This document shows, in pieces, positions 1 to 6,066 of a DNA stretch of 10,653 bases. The notes under the pieces were generated by a model. It made no database searches and was not told the DNA's origin. It saw nothing but the letters and a program-made list of their open reading frames with translations. Each line of letters starts with the position of its first letter. Positions within the stretch are counted from its first letter, which is position 1. The stretch covers positions 1-10,653 of the forward strand of contig JAGCTA010000265.1 of assembly GCA_017963875.1 (NCBI GenBank). Reading direction: 5' to 3'. The position numbers and the translations under genes are program-made. The DNA comes from Victivallales bacterium. GTDB taxonomy: Bacteria > Verrucomicrobiota > Lentisphaeria > Oligosphaerales > Oligosphaeraceae.

Positions 1-77
1 AGCGAAAAAGAAAAGCGCCTCTGCTCTGCTCCGCTCCGACGAGATGGTGTCCCATTCTCGCGGAGCAGAGCAGAGGC
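1..77 (-). terminator. Rho-independent terminator of the minus-strand operon
   Basis: Bases 17-33 and 61-77 are perfect 17-bp inverted complements. Further inward, 40-44 pairs with 56-60 and 45-47 with 52-54, giving a long G+C-rich hairpin. Read on the minus strand, the stem is followed at once by GC and then TTTTCTTTTT (bases 14-5). That is the classic layout of an intrinsic terminator, and it lies downstream of the MATE exporter stop codon at 171. On the plus strand no T-run follows the stem, so it would act mainly on leftward transcription. The stem is unusually long and perfect for a simple terminator, so a mobile repeat origin is possible. Confidence 0.8.
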
Positions 78-95
78 TCAATACATAACTTACAA

Positions 96-158
96 GACGT
101 GAGACGCGAGACGCGAGACATGATCCTGTCTCCTGTCCCCTGTCTCACGTCTCGCGTC
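96..158. repeat. Inverted repeat built from degenerate 7-bp units
   Basis: Bases 103-120 pair with 141-158 over 18 positions with a single G-T wobble, enclosing a 20-base loop. Each arm and the loop are made of heptads. The left side reads GAGACGC-like units (three to four in phase). The right side reads CTGTCTC, CTGTCCC, CTGTCTC, ACGTCTC and a GCGTCC remnant, which are reverse-complement variants of the same unit. It lies between the MATE exporter stop codon and the operon terminator, so it would be in the 3' untranslated region of that transcript. It resembles a REP- or MITE-type intergenic element; the family is unknown to me. Confidence 0.7.
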
Positions 159-170
159 CAGTTGTGGAAA

Positions 171-1544
171 TCAATCCGTCGCGACGCGGATGTGTCGCCA
201 GCGCCCTGAACGGAGGCGCAGAATCCAGACAATCGGCAGAAGGACAATGAACAGGGTGGCAGTTGTCCAGATGGCATATATTCCACCACCCAAATGTGCT
301 ATGACGACAAGAATGCCTGTGACCGCGAGGATGATGCTACATACGACGATGGATGTCCACTTGGTGTCGCCGACGGCATGAAGACCCGAACTGAGCGTGA
401 TGTTGAAGGCATCGAAGATGGAATAGCCCGCGACAAACATCAGCAGCGTGCATCCGATTCTGCGGACTTCGGCGAAATCGACGGCGTCTCTGTGTTCACT
501 GGTAGAGAACATATCTAGGAATTCTCCCGCGAAGACAACGTATGCGATGCCGATGGCGAACATCCAAAGTTCGCTCAGGGCGAGTCCGTGACAGATGTAC
601 ATGACGGCGCCATCGTGGTCTCGTGCGCCATGCCGTTGCCCGACCAGCGTGCTCATGCCGCGCGCCAGACCGATGATAGGCATGATAGTCAAATTGTTCA
701 GGCGGAAGGCAATAGCCGTTGCAGACAGTTCCACAGCACCGATGCGGCCAATCAGAAGCAGGAAGACAGACCATAGCGTCGCGTCAATACACATCTGGAT
801 GCCGTTGGCAATGCCAAAACGCCATAGTTTGCAGATGATTGCGACATTGATTCGCCATTTTCCAGAATGGTATCGTTCACGGCTGCTTTTTCGCAGAAAA
901 TAACAGAGCAGGATGAACGAAGGCAGAAGAGCGGAAAGTACGGTCGCAAGTGCGGCTCCAGCAACTCCCATTTCAGGCAGGCCCAAATGACCGAAAATCA
1001 TAAGGTAGTCCAGCAGAATGTTCAATAGTTGCCCCGAGAGTTGGGCGAGCATCAAGCGGACATTATCACCGCGCCCGCTCATGAACCCCGCAAGTGCGGC
1101 GGACAGAAAGAATGTCACATTGCCGAACAGGGCGATTCGTAGATAGTCGGTTTCGTATTGGCGGACAACGTCGTCATGCCCGATGAGTTGATATAGTGGT
1201 TCCGCCAGAAAGCCGAGCAGGAACGATACGGCACCGAAGGCGAAAGCAAGATAAACGCTCTGCCAGATGACGGAGCCAATCATATCCTCGCGTTGCGCAC
1301 CAATATTATTTGCCGTGATGGTTCCAGCATAGCCGACGACACCGATGAACAGGCTGGCGACCAGCCAGTTCACCATGCCAGACATGCCAGATGCGCCAAT
1401 TGCCTCGGGCGAATACTTCGCAAGGAACATGCCGTCCGTGAATCCCATGAGCACAAAACCCGCATGGGACAATATCAACGGAACAGACAGGCGGATGATT
1501 TCACTGTACTTCCGCCTGTCAAACCAGTAGTCGCGAAAATGCAT
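171..1544 (-). CDS. MATE-family multidrug/cation efflux transporter
   Basis: A 457-residue polytopic inner-membrane protein of the usual MATE length, with about twelve hydrophobic segments. MATE carriers export cationic drugs and metabolites in exchange for sodium ions or protons. The twofold pseudo-symmetry is visible in the related motifs SGRGDNVRLM (residues 156-165) in the first half and AVGDTKW (390-396) in the second. VGQRHGA (301-307) matches the conserved VGQ..GA block that opens the second half. The FTDGMF stretch in the first helices is also typical. The ATG is 21 bases after the ribonuclease Y stop codon and has no strong Shine-Dalgarno site, so translation may depend partly on coupling to rny. 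The substrate cannot be read from sequence. It is the last gene of the minus-strand block, before a strong terminator. Confidence 0.9.
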   Translation of the reverse strand: MHFRDYWFDRRKYSEIIRLSVPLILSHAGFVLMGFTDGMFLAKYSPEAIGASGMSGMVNWLVASLFIGVVGYAGTITANNIGAQREDMIGSVIWQSVYLAFAFGAVSFLLGFLAEPLYQLIGHDDVVRQYETDYLRIALFGNVTFFLSAALAGFMSGRGDNVRLMLAQLSGQLLNILLDYLMIFGHLGLPEMGVAGAALATVLSALLPSFILLCYFLRKSSRERYHSGKWRINVAIICKLWRFGIANGIQMCIDATLWSVFLLLIGRIGAVELSATAIAFRLNNLTIMPIIGLARGMSTLVGQRHGARDHDGAVMYICHGLALSELWMFAIGIAYVVFAGEFLDMFSTSEHRDAVDFAEVRRIGCTLLMFVAGYSIFDAFNITLSSGLHAVGDTKWTSIVVCSIILAVTGILVVIAHLGGGIYAIWTTATLFIVLLPIVWILRLRSGRWRHIRVATD

Positions 1545-1565
1545 GTCAGTCTTGACAATAACTTG

Positions 1566-3215
1566 TTATTTTGCGTAATCGACCGCGCGCGTCTCGCGAA
1601 TGACTGAGACGCGAATCTGGCCTGGATAGCGCATTTCCTTCTCGATGCGATCGGCCATTTCCTTCGCAAGAATCGTCGCCTGGTCCTCAGTGACCTTTTC
1701 TGGCTGGACAATCACGCGGAGTTCGCGGCCAGCCTGAATGGCATAGCAGTTCTCGACACCCTGGAATGAATTCCCAATTTCCTCAAGTTGCTCCAGGCGT
1801 TTAAGATACAGTTCCGTGGTCTCGGAACGTGCCCCAGGGCGGCTTGCTGACAGCGTATCGCAGATTTGAACGAGAATGCCTAGAAGGCTTGTCTTCTCGA
1901 CTTCCTCGTGGTGCGCGGCCACGGCATTGACGATCTCGTCATCTTCGCCTGCCCGTTTCAGCAGTTCGGCACCAATGGCCGCATGGGTTCCTTCCACCTC
2001 GTGGTCAACGGCTTTGCCAATGTCATGAAGTAGTCCCGCACGGCGCGCTTTCCGTTCATCCAATCCAATGGAGGCAGCGATGGCACCCATCATGTTGGCG
2101 ACTTCAATGGAGTGCATCAACACGTTCTGAGAGAAACTGTAACGATATTTCAAACGACCGAGAAGGTTGACAATGTTTGGACGAATCCGCGTGATGCCAA
2201 GTTGCTGAACGGTCTCCTGACCTGCCTTCTGGATTTCATTTTCCACTTCCTTGCGGACTTTGGCGACGATTTCCTCGACGCGCGCGGGGTGGATGCGTCC
2301 ATCGGACACGAGGCGTTCCATGGTGATGCGCGCGATTTCACGGCGGACAGGGTCAAAGCACGAGATGACAACCGCTTCGGGTGTGTCGTCTATCAGAACA
2401 TTGACACCAGTCGCGGCCTCGATGGTACGGATATTGCGACCATCCCGTCCGATGATACGACCTTTCATGTCTTCGTTGGGAAGCGGTATGGTGGAAGTCG
2501 TGCGCTCGTATGCGCAATCGCCTGAATAGCGTTGCATTGCGGTAATCATGATTTCTTGGGCGTCATCCTGGAGTTTCTGCTTGTTCTCCTCCTGGAAACG
2601 ACGAATCAGCGTGCCGCGTTCAGCCTCAAGTTGTTCCTCCAGACGCGCCAGAAGTTGGTCGCGCGCCTCTTCGAGGGACAGGCCAGCGATTTTCTCAAGT
2701 TCCTGAAGTTGTTGCTGCAACCGCTGTTGAAGAATGTCCTGGTCCTTTTTCAGAGATTCTTCGCGGTTTCTCAAATCACGGTCGCGGACTTCCAAATCAA
2801 GCACTTTCTGCTCAAGTTGCTCGGTCTTTTTGTCAACATTGTCTTCCTTGGCAGTGAGGCGGTTTTCCGCCTTTTGGAGTTCACGACGGCGTTCAGAAAC
2901 CTCGTTGTCGAATTTTTCCTTGGCTGCGATGCGTTCTTCGGCGACGCGGTTGCGGATTTTCTCCGCTTCCAATTTGGCTTTCTCCTTTGCCATTTCGCCG
3001 TCCTTGATGAGCCTGTCTGCTTCCTCTTTGGCCTTTTCGCGAAGTTTGTCCGCCTCGGCCTGGTCCTGCAGTGCCTTTTTGCGGAAGGTCAGACCAAAGA
3101 TCAACGCTCCGAGCACAAATCCAATGGCGGCCGCGATTCCAGTGACCGTCCAATCAATGTTTTCTGCAAAGGCAATCGGCATAAGCGCCGAATTCATGAT
3201 GGTATTCATAATCAT
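1566..3215 (-). CDS. rny: Ribonuclease Y (membrane-anchored endoribonuclease)
   Basis: RNase Y starts bulk mRNA decay by endonucleolytic cleavage at the inner membrane. All domains are present in order: a transmembrane anchor (about residues 22-44), a long charged coiled coil rich in K, E, Q and R (about 45-220), a KH RNA-binding domain with GRDG (256-259), and an HD metal-dependent hydrolase domain with H368, H397-D398, H435-H436 and D453 as likely metal ligands. The C-terminus ends IRETRAVDYAK, a family signature. At 549 residues it is slightly longer than the roughly 520 of the Bacillus protein, mostly in the N-terminal tail and coiled coil. The chosen ATG has AAGGAT nine bases upstream; further Met codons follow at residues 3, 7 and 12. 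It lies 71 bases downstream of the 5-formyltetrahydrofolate cyclo-ligase gene on the same strand. Confidence 0.97.
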   Translation of the reverse strand: MIMNTIMNSALMPIAFAENIDWTVTGIAAAIGFVLGALIFGLTFRKKALQDQAEADKLREKAKEEADRLIKDGEMAKEKAKLEAEKIRNRVAEERIAAKEKFDNEVSERRRELQKAENRLTAKEDNVDKKTEQLEQKVLDLEVRDRDLRNREESLKKDQDILQQRLQQQLQELEKIAGLSLEEARDQLLARLEEQLEAERGTLIRRFQEENKQKLQDDAQEIMITAMQRYSGDCAYERTTSTIPLPNEDMKGRIIGRDGRNIRTIEAATGVNVLIDDTPEAVVISCFDPVRREIARITMERLVSDGRIHPARVEEIVAKVRKEVENEIQKAGQETVQQLGITRIRPNIVNLLGRLKYRYSFSQNVLMHSIEVANMMGAIAASIGLDERKARRAGLLHDIGKAVDHEVEGTHAAIGAELLKRAGEDDEIVNAVAAHHEEVEKTSLLGILVQICDTLSASRPGARSETTELYLKRLEQLEEIGNSFQGVENCYAIQAGRELRVIVQPEKVTEDQATILAKEMADRIEKEMRYPGQIRVSVIRETRAVDYAK

Positions 3216-3224
3216 GATTCATCT

Positions 3225-3230
3225 ATCCTT
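3225..3230 (-). promoter_or_regulatory. Ribosome binding site of rny
   Basis: Minus-strand AAGGAT lies nine bases before the ATG at 3215-3213. This supports that codon over the three in-frame Met codons that follow within twelve residues. Confidence 0.6.
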
Positions 3231-3249
3231 TTCCCCAATGGGGTCTGAC

Positions 3250-3273
3250 TGCCAGTTTCATACGTATGCCAGT
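3250..3273. repeat. Direct repeats flanking a palindrome in the rny leader
   Basis: TGCCAGT occurs at 3250-3256 and 3267-3273. The perfect 10-bp palindrome CATACGTATG (3259-3268) lies between them and overlaps the second copy. A short CCCC-AAT-GGGG hairpin sits nearby at 3233-3243, next to the rny ribosome binding site. The whole group is in the 71-base gap between the cyclo-ligase stop codon and the rny start. It could be an operator or an mRNA leader structure, or chance; no known binding protein can be assigned. Confidence 0.35.
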
Positions 3274-3286
3274 GCGGTTCTTGTCA

Positions 3287-3868
3287 TTAGATGCAAGAAG
3301 ACACACTGATGATGTGCGATTCCGTGACAACGTAGTCCATGGCGACGTCATGGGCGCCCGAAGGGATGGCATCGGCTATCTGGCAATCATAGGCGACACC
3401 AATCTTCACGCCGTCTGCGCCTTCAAGCAGTCTGTCGTAGTAGCCCGCGCCCCGACCCAGGCGGTTGCCTGAACGATCGAAGGCGAGGGCAGGAACAAGC
3501 CAAACCCGCTGCATCGGCGCAAGAAAAGGTGGTTGACTACCGATGAGTGACGGGATTGGTTCCAGAATGCCATAATGTCCAGAAGCCAATTCGGATTCCA
3601 GACTGCATATCTTCACCAGTTCGTATGACGAGTTTTCCCTATTGTATCGAGGAAGGAAAAGATCATTGCCATCAGCGAGCCATTGTCTGAGAAGGGGCAG
3701 GATTCCAGGTTCCTTGCGAAAAGGAACGAAGGCCACCAGACCCCCAGATTGTATGTTCTTTAAAACTTTGGCTACATTGCTGATGATGGACGCATCCATA
3801 TCCGAACGGTTTTCTGGCAGTGCCGATAGCCGCTCGGTGTAGAATGTCCTCAGGTGTTTTTTTGTCAT
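3287..3868 (-). CDS. ygfA: 5-formyltetrahydrofolate cyclo-ligase (MTHFS)
   Basis: This cytoplasmic enzyme uses ATP to turn 5-formyltetrahydrofolate into 5,10-methenyltetrahydrofolate, recovering a stored or inhibitory folate. The family hallmark is clear: AFDRSGNRLGRGAGYYDRLL (residues 129-148), containing the phosphate-binding GRGAGYYDR core. Other supporting pieces are FVPFRKEP (48-55), HYGILEP (98-104) and the C-terminal MDYVVTE (178-184). The length of 193 residues is normal. The ATG has only a weak Shine-Dalgarno site. In many Proteobacteria this gene lies directly behind the 6S RNA gene on the same strand, and a 6S-like RNA is predicted about 190 bases upstream here. It is followed by rny in the same direction. 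Confidence 0.93.
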   Translation of the reverse strand: MTKKHLRTFYTERLSALPENRSDMDASIISNVAKVLKNIQSGGLVAFVPFRKEPGILPLLRQWLADGNDLFLPRYNRENSSYELVKICSLESELASGHYGILEPIPSLIGSQPPFLAPMQRVWLVPALAFDRSGNRLGRGAGYYDRLLEGADGVKIGVAYDCQIADAIPSGAHDVAMDYVVTESHIISVSSCI

Positions 3869-4057
3869 GCAGAACTGCTGCCCAAGTCATTTCAATTGCC
3901 GCAATCGAATGAATCTGCAACTTTCTCGAAAAGAGGATATTGCAAGTTCCATATCAAATGCCCATGCTTTTGAAAAGACGGGGAAATCAAATGAAGCGGA
4001 AACAATCAAAGCCAATCATCGATAGCAGCGACCCCTTCACGGAACAGTCGCGCGTAC
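3869..4057. other. Leader between the RNA candidate and the cyclo-ligase gene, no gene seen
   Basis: About 190 bases with no convincing reading frame. On the minus strand a short hairpin with GCGAC/GUCGC arms (about 4050-4026) follows the 6S candidate. A weak TGCAA/TTGCA inverted repeat (3917-3945) lies closer to the cyclo-ligase gene. No hairpin followed by a T-run is present, so RNA made from the 6S candidate could continue into the cyclo-ligase gene, as happens for ssrS-ygfA in Escherichia coli. Confidence 0.4.
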
Positions 4058-4209
4058 ACGCTGGCGAAGTCTTTCGACAATGACCTGTGAACTCTAGTGT
4101 TTGGTAAGGAGTGCACTGCATTGGACCTCGAAAACGGCGAACCGCCTTGATTTCCAAGCAGCCATATTTCATCGCTCGCAGAACCATCGCCACTGAAACC
4201 AGCCAGCGT
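4058..4209 (-). ncRNA. ssrS: Candidate 6S RNA
   Basis: 6S RNA imitates an open promoter and binds housekeeping RNA polymerase. Read on the minus strand, this stretch folds in the same plan. The closing stem is 4209-4202 with 4065-4058 (ACGCUGGC/GCCAGCGU), then 4198-4195 with 4075-4072, then 4191-4184 with 4083-4076 (eight pairs, three of them wobbles). A large bubble follows: 21 bases on the 5' side, 31 on the 3' side. The apical arm pairs 4162-4153 with 4125-4115 (one bulge), topped by 4148-4142 with 4137-4131 around a UUCG loop. GAGCGAU (4177-4171) on the 5' side of the bubble resembles the GAGCCGAU of E. coli 6S where product RNA synthesis starts. The position upstream of the cyclo-ligase gene on the same strand matches ssrS. 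The true ends may lie a few bases outside. The fold was done by hand; another structured leader RNA is possible. Confidence 0.6.
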
Positions 4210-4225
4210 CTAATTTTCAACAAAA

Positions 4226-4243
4226 GCGTTCCTTTCGGAACAC
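4226..4243 (-). terminator. Small GNRA hairpin with short T-run
   Basis: On the minus strand GTGTTCC-GAAA-GGAACGC forms a 7-bp stem (one wobble) closed by a GAAA tetraloop, followed by TTTTGTTG. It lies just upstream of the 6S RNA candidate. It could be a weak terminator for leftward transcription, or a 5' stabilising hairpin if the candidate transcript starts near 4244. The GNRA loop forms only on the minus-strand RNA, and no T-run follows on the plus strand. Confidence 0.4.
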
Positions 4244-4250
4244 AATCAAT

Positions 4251-4278
4251 ACAGTATCAGTTAAAATGATTTTTTCAA
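4251..4278 (-). promoter_or_regulatory. Possible leftward promoter for the RNA/cyclo-ligase/rny unit
   Basis: Minus-strand TTGAAA (4278-4273) and TACTGT (4256-4251) are separated by 16 bases and would place a start near 4244. The -35 match is good and the -10 match is poor. The site overlaps the left arm of the A+T-rich inverted repeat at 4266-4302. It is proposed mainly because the minus-strand block needs a promoter here. Confidence 0.25.
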
Positions 4279-4302
4279 TGATATTGGTTATCAAAAAATC
4301 AT
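4266..4302. repeat. A+T-rich inverted repeat in the divergent intergenic region
   Basis: ATGATTTTTT (4266-4275) is a perfect complement of AAAAAATCAT (4293-4302). Inside, GATA (4280-4283) pairs with TATC (4289-4292) around a 5-base loop. It lies between the leftward RNA/cyclo-ligase unit and the rightward nucleotide-sugar gene. With no G+C-rich core it is a poor terminator; an operator for one or both divergent promoters is a reasonable guess. Confidence 0.5.
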
Positions 4303-4391
4303 CTAAATTTTCTGGGGACAAATGAAAACTGTGAGACGAATGGGAAAGGTTAGGTTGCTTGTTTTTTATGGCAACATCAATGGCAAAAACA

Positions 4392-4434
4392 TTGACCATG
4401 GGATATATTCTTAATCTAAAGATGATATTATAAT
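4392..4434 (+). promoter_or_regulatory. Candidate promoter region for the SDR enzyme gene
   Basis: Two overlapping possibilities are seen. TTGACC (4392-4397) has TCTAAA (4415-4420) 17 bases later. A perfect TATAAT stands at 4429-4434, with only a poor -35 upstream. Either would start transcription 30-50 bases before the start codon. The stretch is markedly A+T-rich compared with the flanking genes. Confidence 0.4.
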
Positions 4435-4459
4435 CAATTGCATTGTTTCAATAACCCCA

Positions 4460-4464
4460 AAAGG
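4460..4464 (+). promoter_or_regulatory. Ribosome binding site that fixes the SDR start
   Basis: AAAGG lies 11 bases before the ATG at 4476. An in-frame TTG at 4467 is only two bases behind it and too close to use, so the ATG giving a 319-residue protein is preferred. Confidence 0.55.
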
Positions 4465-4475
4465 CATTGGTACAC

Positions 4476-5435
4476 ATGAACAACTATTCTGTAAGAAAGC
4501 GTGTTCTAATCACGGGTGGAGCGGGTTTCCTCGGGTCGCATCTTGCCGAAAGAATGCTCGAGGCAGGAAATGACGTGCTCGTCGTGGATAATTTATTCAC
4601 AGGGACAAAGGATAATGTCCGCCATCTGATGGACAATCCAAATTTCGAGTTGATGAGGCATGATGTCACCTTCCCGCTGTATGTGGAGGTTGATGAAATC
4701 TATAACCTGGCGTGCCCAGCATCTCCAATTCATTATCAATTTGATCCCGTCCAAACGACGAAGACCAGTGTCCACGGTGCCATCAATCTGCTGGGTCTGG
4801 CGAAAAGAGTCAAGGCAAAAATCCTCCAGGCTTCCACAAGCGAAGTGTACGGGGACCCAGAAGTCCATCCACAGGTCGAAAGTTATTGGGGGCACGTGAA
4901 TTGCAATGGATTGCGTTCTTGCTATGACGAAGGCAAGCGTTGTGCTGAGACGTTATTTTTTGACTACTGGAGGCAGTACAAAGTGAAAATCAAGGTCATC
5001 CGCATTTTCAATACGTATGGTCCTCGGATGCATCCGAATGATGGGCGCGTCGTCTCCAATTTCATCATGCAGGCCTTGCAGAACAAAGACATCACGCTTT
5101 ACGGAGACGGGTCGCAGACGCGTTCATTCTGCTATGTCGATGATTTGATTGAGGGAATGATTCGTTTGATGAATACAAGCGATGACGTGACAGGGCCTGT
5201 CAACGTCGGCAATCCAGGGGAATTCACTATACGGGAACTGGCGGAGAAGATCATCGATATCACGGGGTCAAGTTCCAAGATTGTCTATGAACCGCTTCCG
5301 TCGGACGATCCGCGCCAGCGCCGTCCCGACATAACATTGGCGAAGAAACTCCTCGACTGGCAGCCGACGATTCAACTTGAAGAAGGGCTGAAGAGAACGA
5401 TTGCCTATTTTGAGAAATTCCTGTCAAGCAGATAA
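4476..5435 (+). CDS. uxs: UDP-glucuronate decarboxylase (UDP-xylose synthase) type SDR
   Basis: An extended short-chain dehydrogenase/reductase of 319 residues. UDP-xylose synthases oxidise and decarboxylate UDP-glucuronate with bound NAD to give UDP-xylose for glycans. The Rossmann motif [10 protein letters not shown] is at residues 13-22 (G14, G17, G20). The catalytic T-S-E is at 121-123 and the Y150-xxx-K154 pair sits in [16 protein letters not shown] (178-185), the substrate-side arginine in DGSQTRSF (R216) and [12 protein letters not shown] (81-92) are characteristic of the UXS group more than of dTDP-glucose dehydratases. An in-frame TTG nine bases upstream lacks a properly spaced ribosome site. 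No glycosyltransferase lies in the window, so the glycan served is unknown. It opens the plus-strand block; lemA follows after 48 bases with no clear terminator. Confidence 0.88.
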   Translation: MNNYSVRKRVLITGGAGFLGSHLAERMLEAGNDVLVVDNLFTGTKDNVRHLMDNPNFELMRHDVTFPLYVEVDEIYNLACPASPIHYQFDPVQTTKTSVHGAINLLGLAKRVKAKILQASTSEVYGDPEVHPQVESYWGHVNCNGLRSCYDEGKRCAETLFFDYWRQYKVKIKVIRIFNTYGPRMHPNDGRVVSNFIMQALQNKDITLYGDGSQTRSFCYVDDLIEGMIRLMNTSDDVTGPVNVGNPGEFTIRELAEKIIDITGSSSKIVYEPLPSDDPRQRRPDITLAKKLLDWQPTIQLEEGLKRTIAYFEKFLSSR

Positions 5436-5483
5436 AATAGTGTGGAAATTATAGTTTTTTAGACATACTAGGAGTATTTATTC

Positions 5484-6053
5484 ATGAAAGGATTCATCAT
5501 CGCCATTGTTGCAGTCATCGTGTTGGGCGGCGTTTATTTTGCCTGGTCAATTGGCGTGAAGAATGACATTATCGCCAAACAGAACATTGTCGAGGAAAAA
5601 TGGGCGGACATTGACAATATGCTGCTGAGCCGCAATGAGAAGATTCCGAAACTTGCCGCCGTCACAAACAAGGCTCTTGAGCATGAAAAGGATATTTTTA
5701 CCCAACTGACGGATGCACGCGCTCGCATGGTCAGCGGAAATCTGAGCCGTTCTGAGAAAATGGAGGCGGCCAATGAGATGAGTTCCATCATCAGCAGATT
5801 GCTAGTCATCAATGAATCCAATCCGCAACTAAAGGCTGACAAGACGCTCACGAGCCTCATGGATGAAGTCGCTGGCATGGAAAACCGCCTGGCTTACGCG
5901 AGAAGCGAGTATAACAAGGCGGTCAAAAACTACAACACGACGATTCAGCAATGGCCAGGGAACACCTTCGGCTTTGAAAGGATGGAAATGTTCAAGGTTC
6001 CAGAGGAGAAGAAGGCTGATGTTGATATGGATGCGCTCCTTAATAAAAAATGA
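5484..6053 (+). CDS. lemA: LemA family membrane protein
   Basis: A 189-residue LemA protein of normal length. It has a single N-terminal membrane segment (about residues 3-23) with no lipobox cysteine, then an all-helical domain predicted to lie outside the cytoplasmic membrane. Family landmarks are R50-NEKIPKL, the HEKDIF..LTDARARM block (67-82), NPQLKAD (113-119), and YNKAVKNYNTTIQQWPGN (143-160), the LemA signature. The biochemical role of LemA is not settled; its genes very often sit beside membrane peptidases or TPM-domain proteins. Here the next gene, 13 bases on, encodes a membrane protein with an HExxH motif, which fits that pattern. A GGAG Shine-Dalgarno (5471-5474) lies nine bases before the ATG. 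Confidence 0.95.
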   Translation: MKGFIIAIVAVIVLGGVYFAWSIGVKNDIIAKQNIVEEKWADIDNMLLSRNEKIPKLAAVTNKALEHEKDIFTQLTDARARMVSGNLSRSEKMEAANEMSSIISRLLVINESNPQLKADKTLTSLMDEVAGMENRLAYARSEYNKAVKNYNTTIQQWPGNTFGFERMEMFKVPEEKKADVDMDALLNKK

Positions 6054-6066
6054 TTTTTGACAACTG

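Noticed and set aside
96..158. CRISPR-like array from the repeated heptads
   Set aside because: The units are 7 bases long and contiguous with no unique spacers, and they occur in inverted orientation.
1586..1616. GCGTCTCGCG / TGAGACGCG similarity to the heptad repeat, inside rny
   Set aside because: These bases encode the conserved RNase Y C-terminus (VSVIRETRAVD), so codon content explains the resemblance.
2532..3248. 238-codon plus-strand reading frame opposite rny
   Set aside because: It is antisense to the coiled coil of ribonuclease Y; its leucine/phenylalanine richness mirrors the lysine/glutamate-rich codons of the real gene.
4081..4215. Cobalamin-type riboswitch suggested by GCCACTG on the plus strand at about 4188
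   Set aside because: The rest of the B12 box and the core are missing, and the same bases pair well in the minus-strand 6S-like fold.
3987..4223. 78-codon minus-strand reading frame with a TTG start over the 6S candidate
   Set aside because: The composition is patchy, it is not recognisable, and it runs through a region whose paired structure explains the sequence better.
4217..4399. 60-codon minus-strand reading frame in the A+T-rich intergenic stretch
   Set aside because: Low-complexity composition, no recognisable motif, and it ends inside the small GNRA hairpin. It is not zapA, which is sometimes found upstream of 6S RNA.
5436..5483. Terminator or promoter between the SDR gene and lemA
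   Set aside because: There is a T-run (5455-5460) but no stem before it, and no convincing -35/-10 pair.
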